Position numbers and translations under genes: made by a program. This document shows, piece after piece, positions 58,258-64,000 of a DNA stretch of 64,000 bases. Origin of the DNA: CAVROP01 sp050012175 (GTDB lineage Bacteria > Acidobacteriota > Terriglobia > UBA7540); NCBI GenBank assembly GCA_050012175.1, contig JBEKHR010000011.1:62001-126000 (forward strand), in the 5' to 3' direction. How positions within the stretch are numbered: the first letter of the stretch is position 1; each line of letters starts with the position of its first letter. Below the pieces are notes generated by a model. It was not told the DNA's origin. It made no database searches and worked only from the letters and a program-made list of their open reading frames with translations.

Positions 58258-59625
58258 ATGATATCCGACGGAACAACCCCGAAAGTCCTGATAGCCGATG
58301 ACCTGCCCGACGTGTTGGAGGCGCTTCGCCTCCTCCTCAAAGGCGAAGGCTTCGCAACCGAGTCTGCGACTTCCCCGGCTGGAATCCTGGCCGCGCTCGA
58401 TGCCCAGGATTTCGACCTGGTCCTCATGGACCTGAACTTTGCCCGCGATACCACTTCCGGCCAGGAAGGTCTGGACCTGCTCAGGCGGCTCCAGACGATG
58501 GACAGCACTTTACCTGTGGTGGTGATGACCGCCTGGGGCAGCGTGAATTTGGCGGTGGAGGCCATGCGGCGGGGCGCACGGGACTTTGTCCAGAAACCCT
58601 GGGATAACGCCCGCCTACTTGCCATTCTCCGTACCCAGATCGACCTCAGCCGGGCGCTCCGGCAGGGCCTTCGCCTGGAGGCGGAGAACCGGTTGCTCCG
58701 CGCCGAGGGACGTCCCACGCTGATCGCGGAGTCGCCCGCCATGCGCCCTGTGCTCGAGCTAATCTCCCGCGTGGGCCCTTCGGATGCCAACGTTCTCATT
58801 ACAGGTGAGCACGGCACAGGCAAGGAGGTTGTTGCCCAGACGCTCCATGCCCTGTCCGGCCGGGCAGCGAAACCTATGGTGACCGTGAACGCCGGGGGGC
58901 TTTCCGAAGGAGTGTTTGAGAGTGAACTATTCGGCCACGTCAAAGGGGCTTTCACAGATGCCAAGATGGACCGCGTCGGACGTTTCGAGCTCGCCGATGG
59001 CGGAACTTTGTTCCTGGATGAAATTGCCAATGTCCCACTCAACTTGCAAGCCAAGCTCTTGCGCGTGCTCGAAACCGGACAGATGGAGCGAGTAGGTTCC
59101 TCCAAGACGCGGCGCGTGGATGCGCGCGTGCTCTCGGCGACCAATGCGGACGTCATCCAGGAAGTGCAGGCCGGCCGCTTCCGCGAAGACCTTCTGTTCC
59201 GCCTGAACACTATTGAAATTCACATTCCTCCCCTGCGCGAACGACGCGAGGACATCCCGCTGCTGGCCAACTACTTCCTGCGGCGTTTTGCCGAGCGTTA
59301 CCGGAAATCCCTGACCGCCTTTGAACCCGCGGCGATCCAATTCCTTCTGGATTATGCTTGGCCCGGGAACGTGCGGGAGCTCGAGCATGCGGTGGAGCGG
59401 GCGGTACTGATGGCGCAAGGCGATGTTGTGCGGCCCAGCGACTTTGGTTTGCGGACGGAGCGTGAAGGCGCCTCGCGGCTGGAAGCGATGAGCCTGGAGG
59501 AAGTGGAGTGCCTTCTCATCAAGAAAGCAGTGGCGCGTTATGGGGGGAACGTGAGCCAGGCTGCGTCGGCGCTTGGCTTGAGCCGTAGCGGCCTTTATCG
59601 CCGCTTGAGGAAATACGGGTTGTGA
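58258..59625 (+). CDS. Sigma-54-dependent response regulator (NtrC family)
   Basis: The 455-residue product has a receiver domain (phospho-acceptor Asp58 in VLMDLN, Thr91, Lys113), an AAA+ domain and a Fis-type HTH. The AAA+ domain has Walker A GEHGTGKE at 183-190, GAFTDA at 230-235 and Walker B TLFLDEI near 250. The HTH ends VSQAASALGLSRSGLYRRLR. GAFTDA replaces the canonical GAFTGA loop that contacts sigma-54; the change occurs in some family members. The histidine kinase gene overlaps its stop. It likely activates the -24/-12 promoter at 40707. Confidence 0.95.
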   Translation: MISDGTTPKVLIADDLPDVLEALRLLLKGEGFATESATSPAGILAALDAQDFDLVLMDLNFARDTTSGQEGLDLLRRLQTMDSTLPVVVMTAWGSVNLAVEAMRRGARDFVQKPWDNARLLAILRTQIDLSRALRQGLRLEAENRLLRAEGRPTLIAESPAMRPVLELISRVGPSDANVLITGEHGTGKEVVAQTLHALSGRAAKPMVTVNAGGLSEGVFESELFGHVKGAFTDAKMDRVGRFELADGGTLFLDEIANVPLNLQAKLLRVLETGQMERVGSSKTRRVDARVLSATNADVIQEVQAGRFREDLLFRLNTIEIHIPPLRERREDIPLLANYFLRRFAERYRKSLTAFEPAAIQFLLDYAWPGNVRELEHAVERAVLMAQGDVVRPSDFGLRTEREGASRLEAMSLEEVECLLIKKAVARYGGNVSQAASALGLSRSGLYRRLRKYGL

Positions 59626-61007
59626 CCCAGGCCATGTCCCCAGACCCTGAAATCCCGAAAACAAGCACGACGGCGCGGCCGGTGCCAGCGCGGCGCACTG
59701 GTCCGGCGCTCGAAAACCGCCTGGTGCTCATTGCCCTGGCCGCAGGTTTCCCCGCCATCCTCGTTGCCCTCGTCCTGTTGTGGAGGGGGATTTACTCCTC
59801 CCAAACACGCTGGACCCTGGCCCTCATTATGGTCGTTGTCTGGCTTGGGTTTTCCTTCGCCTTGCGCGGGAAAGTGGCTTACCCCCTCCAGACCCTTTCC
59901 AACTTGCTTTCGGCACTGAGGGAGGAGGATTACTCGATTCGCGCTCGAGGGACTCGATCCGACTCCGCCCTGGGCGAGGTCTTCACGGAAGTGAACGCGC
60001 TCAGCGAGATGTTGAGAGGTCAGCGGCTCTCTTCCCTGGAAGCCACAGCGTTGCTCCGCAAAGTGATGGAAGAGATCGATGTGGCCATTTTCACTTTCGA
60101 CGGTGAGCAGCGACTCCGGCTTTTGAACCGGGCCGGTGAGCGGCTGCTGGCACAGCCTGCGGAACGAATCCTGGGGCGGACGGCCATGGAACTAGGATTG
60201 GGCGTGTGCCTCGAGGGCGAGCCGGTGCGGACGATGGCGGCGTCCTTTCCGGGGGGCGCCGGCCGATGGGGAATCCGTCGCAGCACCTTTCGGGAGCATG
60301 GCCGGCCGCATCAGATGTTGGTGCTGGCTAATCTCAGCCGGGCTCTGCGCGAAGAGGAGCGGCAAGCTTGGCAGCGCCTCATCCGGGTTTTGGGGCATGA
60401 GCTCAATAATTCCCTGGCGCCCATCAAGTCCATGGCAGGTACCCTCGGCAGCCTGTTGGCCCGCCAGCCGCGCCCAGCCGACTGGGAGGAGGATGCGCGT
60501 CGGGGCTTGAGCGTTATCGAAGGGCGCGCGGAATCGCTGAGCCGGTTCATGGAAGGCTATTCGCGCCTGGCGCGCTTACCGTCGCCCCGATTGCAGCCCG
60601 CTGATGTGGGCCCTCTGGTGCGACGCGTGGCGGGCCTCGAGAGACGACTACCCGTGACCCTGATTCCGGGGCCGGAGTTGACGCTGCAGGCTGACGCAGA
60701 CCAACTCGAGCAGATGCTTATCAATCTTTTACGCAACGCGGCGGATGCGGCGCTCGAAACCGGAGGTGGCGTGAAGCTGGGCTGGAGGCGGAGCGGGGAC
60801 TACGTGGAATTGTTGGTCGAAGATGAGGGACCGGGCCTTCCAAACACCACGAACCTTTTTGTGCCGTTCTTCACAACCAAGGCCGTAGGTACGGGAATCG
60901 GACTCGTCCTGAGCCGGCAAATCGCCGAGGCGCACGGAGGCACATTGACCCTCCAGAACCGGCGCTCGGGCCAGGGATGCGAGGCGAGGGTGAGATTGCC
61001 AATATAG
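59622..61007 (+). CDS. Sensor histidine kinase (NtrB-like partner of the sigma-54 regulator)
   Basis: The 461-residue kinase has two membrane helices (about 33-54 and 64-81) with only a very short loop between, so no extracytoplasmic sensor domain. A HAMP-like linker (YPLQTLSNLLSALREEDYSI) and a PAS-like domain (about 145-235) follow, then HisKA with His259 in VLGHELNNSLAPIKSMAGTL. HATPase boxes are INLLRNAADAALETGGGVKL, VEDEGPGLP and KAVGTGIGLVLSRQIAEAHG. It would sense a membrane or cytoplasmic cue and phosphorylate the overlapping regulator. GTG 59622 overlaps the upstream stop (GTGA). Confidence 0.95.
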   Translation: MTQAMSPDPEIPKTSTTARPVPARRTGPALENRLVLIALAAGFPAILVALVLLWRGIYSSQTRWTLALIMVVVWLGFSFALRGKVAYPLQTLSNLLSALREEDYSIRARGTRSDSALGEVFTEVNALSEMLRGQRLSSLEATALLRKVMEEIDVAIFTFDGEQRLRLLNRAGERLLAQPAERILGRTAMELGLGVCLEGEPVRTMAASFPGGAGRWGIRRSTFREHGRPHQMLVLANLSRALREEERQAWQRLIRVLGHELNNSLAPIKSMAGTLGSLLARQPRPADWEEDARRGLSVIEGRAESLSRFMEGYSRLARLPSPRLQPADVGPLVRRVAGLERRLPVTLIPGPELTLQADADQLEQMLINLLRNAADAALETGGGVKLGWRRSGDYVELLVEDEGPGLPNTTNLFVPFFTTKAVGTGIGLVLSRQIAEAHGGTLTLQNRRSGQGCEARVRLPI

Positions 61008-61009
61008 GA

Positions 61010-61027
61010 TTCAGGATTCAGGAGGCA
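61010..61027. repeat. AGGATTC heptamer repeat
   Basis: AGGATTC-AGGATTC-AGGAGGC follows the kinase stop codon, complementary to the CTGAATC words at 21331 and 35330. The rest of 61028-61254 shows no gene. Confidence 0.5.
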
Positions 61028-61254
61028 AATTCAATTCTCGGCCCTCCCAGTATAGTGATTCATTTCCTCAGAAGGAACAACTACAAATCTCCGACACCCA
61101 GACCAGGAAGCGCTGCGAAATTCGTGGAGTGTCACGTAGTCACCACATTCGTACGCGGCTCTGCCGCGACGAACAGCTTGCCGCTCCGCTGGCGTGGGAG
61201 TCTCCTGCGGGAATTGGCAAATCGTGGTTTGGATTTGTGACGTGCACATGGGCG

Positions 61255-61500
61255 TTACTTGGGGTGGGGGATGATGTCTAGCATGGTGTAGGTGTCGTCC
61301 TGCATGCGAAAGTAGAACCGCCAGTCGCGGGTCACGCGGGCCTGCCAGCGGCCCTTTCCTTCATCGTACTTTTTGGCGTCGAGGGAAGGGTGCCGAGGGT
61401 TTTGGAGTAGGAGCAACGACTGCTTGTCAAAGGCTGCCTGGATTTCCTTGGGCGCTTTACCATAAGCCCGCGCGAAATGGGAGGTCCACTGGAGCTTCAT
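61255..61500 (-). CDS. RelE/YafQ-like toxin
   Basis: The 81-residue protein has the RelE-superfamily shape. Helical LQWTSHFARAYGKAPKEIQA precedes LLLLQNPRHPSLDAKKYDEG, the strands WQARVTRDWRFYFRMQDDTY and the C-terminal MLDIIPHPK. Basic and aromatic residues in WQARVTRDWRFYF match the surface used for mRNA cleavage on the ribosome. The partner antitoxin gene lies 12 bp upstream. An antitoxin-first order with an AbrB-type partner resembles several RelE/ParE modules. Target and activity are inferred. Confidence 0.85.
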   Translation of the reverse strand: MKLQWTSHFARAYGKAPKEIQAAFDKQSLLLLQNPRHPSLDAKKYDEGKGRWQARVTRDWRFYFRMQDDTYTMLDIIPHPK

Positions 61501-61512
61501 CTGGGTGTGTGT

Positions 61513-61821
61513 TTAGTCTTTGCTAGCACCCAACTTTGCGGCTGCGTTCTGGAGATCAGCGATGAACTCGCTGTGGTCTGAAAACGGTTTGGACACGCGA
61601 CGAGCCTTGATGTCGGCCTCCGCCTTGGCTAGGCGGGCGTCTATGACCCGGCGCTGGGCCGGGGTATATTCGCGGTTGATGATGATTTTTGGGGTGAGAA
61701 CGATCCTGCCCCTGTGAGCTCTGGCTTCTACCAGGTCGCCGTCAACCAAGCCCAGTTGGGCTCGGAGGCGCGTGGGGATGGTCACTTGGCCCTTGCGCTG
61801 AACTTTAACGATGGTGCCCAT
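61513..61821 (-). CDS. AbrB/MazE-type antitoxin
   Basis: The 102-residue product has a canonical AbrB N-terminus, GTIVKVQRKGQVTIPTRLRA, followed by QLGLVDGDLVEARAHRGRIV, then LTPKIIINREYTPAQRRVID. The second half (about 55-102) is helical and charged (ARLAKAEADIKARRV, DHSEFIADLQNAAAKLGA), as expected for the toxin-binding tail. DNA binding by the swapped hairpin would autoregulate the pair. It precedes the RelE-like gene by 12 bp. Confidence 0.9.
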   Translation of the reverse strand: MGTIVKVQRKGQVTIPTRLRAQLGLVDGDLVEARAHRGRIVLTPKIIINREYTPAQRRVIDARLAKAEADIKARRVSKPFSDHSEFIADLQNAAAKLGASKD

Positions 61822-62173
61822 AGTGATTCATTTCCGGAAGTCAGAAACTCAGACTTCCTGGAATGAAGGATAGCCGCTCGCTGAAGAGCTGTCAAGGGGG
61901 TGGCAGAATGGCCGCAGATTTTCAAGGCCGATCCCCCTCATTCGGGCCACGACTGAATGGGTCAATGAATCAATGAGCTAATGAGTCAATGAATTAATGA
62001 TTCGAGGTAATATTCGTCAATTTTTCCCATCTGTTAACCAACCTTGAAATAGTGGAACTTAGCCGTTGGATTCGGTGTCCAATGGGATGAAGGAGAAAGT
62101 GAGCAGCCAACGGAGCGCTCCGTGGCCGTCACCTGAACTCCGGATGCTACGAAATTCCTGAGGAGGTGCAGCC
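61822..62173. other. Intergenic region with an octamer repeat
   Basis: At 61961-62003 units of the form NTCAATGA repeat with a period of 8 bp (GTCAATGA-ATCAATGA-GCTAATGA-GTCAATGA-ATTAATGA). This contrasts with the 7-bp period elsewhere. GAGGAGG lies just before the next ATG. No gene is seen. Confidence 0.55.
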
Positions 62174-63217
62174 ATGTTTGCCGAAGCGTTGCTGGAATCT
62201 TCGCCCTCGCGGGCGCCCGTGCTGAAGAAAGGTCATTACATTTACGCCACAGCCTGCGGCGCGCTGGCCTCGCTTGCCTGCTTCTTCGCGCTGGGGCGGT
62301 TGTTTTCCCCCACCCCAATCAGGGCGCCTGCCATTCAATCGCTGCTCTTCGGAGGGCTCGTCGCCGCTTTTGCACTGATGCTCTGTTATGTGTACGCTGA
62401 CTCGCGACAGTTGGCGCTGAACACTGCATTTTGGGTCGCGCTGACCTTCGTTCTGAACTTCCCAGGCTTCGTTTGCTTCCTCGTCTATGCAGCAGCCAGG
62501 ACTGGAGATTGGAAGCGGGCTGCCATTCCGTGCGCATATATCGGTGAAGTCCTCCTGGTGGGAGCAATGGCGCTGGTTCCACTCATCTATACGGAGGCGT
62601 TGCCCAAGGCAGTATGGATGGAAGTGTTGCGGGCTCCTTCGCCTCCGCCGCCTCCGTCGTCCGTGGGGACACAAGCCTCGCGAAGAGCGACACGAGGTGT
62701 TAGCTCCGACGAGATTCTCAAAGCCCCGCCGTCGATCCCGCCAACAATTGCGCAAATCCACGATAAACCTCTCCCACCCGCGCAGTTCCCATCGACATCT
62801 ATCGGGGTTCCGGGAGGAATCTATGACGGGCAGTCCGACGCTGTGCTCGATCCTTTATTGCGAAACATCCTCCGAAACGCCACGCCGCAACCGCCCCCTC
62901 CTCAAACATCCAATGCTGCCCCACCCGTGCGGATTCGCATGGGCGGAATCGTGAGCCTCGCCAGGCTTATTTACCAACCCAAACCCGAGTATCCCGAAAT
63001 CGCCAAGATGACTCGGACCGAGGGAGCCGTGGAGTTTGAAGCAGTCATTGGCAAGGATGGAACGATAGAAGAGCTGAAGGTGCTCAGAGGCCATCCCTTG
63101 TTGGTGAAGGCTGCGCTCGATGCTGTGCGGCGTTGGCGCTATCAACCCACCCTGCTGAATGGCGAGCCTATTGAGGTCGTAACGGAGATTACGGTGAATT
63201 TCAAACTGGAGGAATGA
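62174..63217 (+). CDS. Membrane protein with C-terminal TonB domain
   Basis: The 347-residue product has four hydrophobic segments (about residues 25-45, 55-75, 85-110 and 118-140), a long Pro/Ser-rich linker (about 150-260), and a C-terminal TonB domain. The TonB domain is marked by PKPEYPEIAKMTRTEGAVEF, KDGTIEELKVLRGHPLLVKA and DAVRRWRYQPTLLNGEPIEV. The multi-helix N-terminal region differs from the single anchor of classical TonB and is seen in Acidobacteriota paralogues. It may couple inner-membrane sensing or energy to an outer-membrane receptor. GAGGAGGTGCAGCC precedes the ATG. Confidence 0.88.
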   Translation: MFAEALLESSPSRAPVLKKGHYIYATACGALASLACFFALGRLFSPTPIRAPAIQSLLFGGLVAAFALMLCYVYADSRQLALNTAFWVALTFVLNFPGFVCFLVYAAARTGDWKRAAIPCAYIGEVLLVGAMALVPLIYTEALPKAVWMEVLRAPSPPPPPSSVGTQASRRATRGVSSDEILKAPPSIPPTIAQIHDKPLPPAQFPSTSIGVPGGIYDGQSDAVLDPLLRNILRNATPQPPPPQTSNAAPPVRIRMGGIVSLARLIYQPKPEYPEIAKMTRTEGAVEFEAVIGKDGTIEELKVLRGHPLLVKAALDAVRRWRYQPTLLNGEPIEVVTEITVNFKLEE

Positions 63218-63340
63218 ACTGACGACTGTGCGCAGCGCGGCCTTCGGCTGCAACCAAAAGGAGATTCTTCGCTGCGCTGCGCTCCGCTCAGAATGACAGC
63301 AGGGCACATGCATATGCCCCTTCTCGCAAATCATAGGCAT

Positions 63341-64000
63341 TCAAGCGGCGGCTGGGATTGGAGCGTGTTGGTAAAAGGGAAGGGCTACCACTTCGGCGAC
63401 TGTGCCGGATGGGAACCCCAGTTTTGTTCCAGGTTCCGAGACTTCGTGGCGGAGGTAAGCCATGGCTACCGTCTTGCCAAGTGTTGGAGCAACGCAGGAG
63501 CTGGTGACTTCGCCGATCTCTCTGCCCTCTCGAACCAGCTTCTCGCCCGAGGGCGGTGGAACCTCTGACTCCACGATAAGTCCCATTAGTTTCCAGTTCA
63601 CGTGCCCGCGGCTTCGGGCTCGCTCCACGATTTCCTGACCGACGTAGCAGCCTTTGTTGAAGCTCAGGGCGTTCCACAATCCCGCTTCGTTGGGAATGGT
63701 GTCCTCACCCAGTTCCTGACCGTAGCGGGGGATTCCAGCCTCAATGCGCAGAGTTTCCAGCGCCTGTGTCCCGCAAGGGAGCATGCCGTAAGTGGGAGCT
63801 TGGCCGCAGGCGGCGCCCCAAACAGCCAGCAGGCCCTTTGCGCCCACCCAGACTTCATAGCCTTCCTCACCGGTGCTGCTCGCGCGCACTACGCGCACAG
63901 GGATACCGGCGTAGTTGGTGGCAAAATGATCAAACTCCCGCATCGCAGGAAGGTTGATGTGCAGGGTTTTTTCGAGCAAAAGGCGCGAGCGTGGTCCCTG
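63341..64000 (-). CDS. GcvT/YgfZ-family folate-binding protein (partial, 5' end outside the window)
   Basis: The minus-strand frame is open to the edge of the window, where QGPRSRLLLEK gives the usual family segment. GEEGYEVWVGAKGLLAVWGA, LETLRIEAGIPRYGQELGED, IPNEAGLWNALSFNKGCYVG and QEIVERARSRGHVNWKLMGL follow. The KGCYVGQE motif is the signature of the YgfZ branch, which helps iron-sulfur cluster assembly using tetrahydrofolate. The N-terminal part is missing because of the window, not because of a mutation. The C-terminus is complete. Confidence 0.92.
   Translation of the reverse strand, partial: QGPRSRLLLEKTLHINLPAMREFDHFATNYAGIPVRVVRASSTGEEGYEVWVGAKGLLAVWGAACGQAPTYGMLPCGTQALETLRIEAGIPRYGQELGEDTIPNEAGLWNALSFNKGCYVGQEIVERARSRGHVNWKLMGLIVESEVPPPSGEKLVREGREIGEVTSSCVAPTLGKTVAMAYLRHEVSEPGTKLGFPSGTVAEVVALPFYQHAPIPAAA

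Overview
This 64 kb window looks like a chromosomal segment of an Acidobacteriota bacterium, probably a soil lineage. The main sign is five very large permeases of about 810-850 residues that open with a DLRYGLRMLAKNPGFT-type sequence and end in VDPM-ALRYE. This is the architecture known as ADOP (acidobacterial duplicated orphan permease). GC-rich coding sequence, HAF-repeat and SYLF proteins, Gfo/Idh/MocA oxidoreductases with a Tat signal, and several toxin-antitoxin pairs fit the same lineage. No taxonomic search was possible, so this assignment is inference.

Layout. 1-4.3 kb: a C-terminal gene scrap, tRNA-Arg(CCG), a HigBA-type toxin-antitoxin operon with a readable promoter/operator, a RAYT transposase relic, a HAF-repeat protein and a small HExxH membrane protein. 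4.3-8.7 kb: phased A-tracts upstream of an S1/P1-type nuclease gene that overlaps an OB-fold protein gene, then TPR, STAS and cold-shock genes. 8.7-13.4 kb: a GH38 mannosidase relic, a PfkB kinase, a CutC family protein and a PMT-like glycosyltransferase flanked by inverted hairpins. 13.5-24.9 kb: an IS630 relic, a methyltransferase, a polyprenyl glycosylphosphotransferase, a type IV pilin-like protein, two Gfo/Idh/MocA oxidoreductases, a NYN/LOTUS protein, a SYLF protein, a truncated class I aldolase, and a sigma/anti-sigma-like operon whose sigma gene carries two lesions. 25-32.6 kb: VapBC, an M20 peptidase, a GH57 glucanotransferase-like enzyme, a Trm112-like protein, a GT9 heptosyltransferase-like protein and a RfaE1-type kinase. 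33-40 kb: a TetR-HlyD-ATPase-ABC-2 permease operon with a perfect operator, then arginase and D-Ala-D-Ala ligase genes in a coupled pair. 40.6-61 kb: the ABC/ADOP locus. It holds a MacA-like adaptor, five ADOP permeases, two LolD/MacB-like ATPases, a four-helix-bundle gene, a small-protein/nucleotidyltransferase pair, and a sigma-54 activator with its histidine kinase. 61-64 kb: a third toxin-antitoxin pair, a TonB-family protein and a partial GcvT/YgfZ gene.

The strongest regulatory reading is that the adaptor gene at 40746 has a -24/-12 sigma-54 promoter. Two 17-bp dyads (TGTCC-N7-GGACA) lie about 115 bp upstream with centres 20 bp apart, and a matching sigma-54 activator and kinase are encoded at the far end of the same locus.

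The most unusual feature is a pervasive intergenic repeat system. More than 20 gaps contain arms of degenerate heptamers (period 7 bp). Most are inverted pairs around a short core, so each can fold as a long hairpin. Different elements use different heptamer words (TCAGCNN, GTGAATN, GTGACNA, GGTAGGT, ACTGANN, ACGGACA and others). Five elements share a conserved core of about 55 bp in both orientations. In the ADOP locus the elements commonly run from the stop codon of one gene to the ribosome-binding site of the next. One inverted pair encloses the four-helix-bundle gene. The organisation recalls the heptameric STRR sequences of cyanobacteria, but the inverted-pair-plus-core arrangement here deserves separate study.
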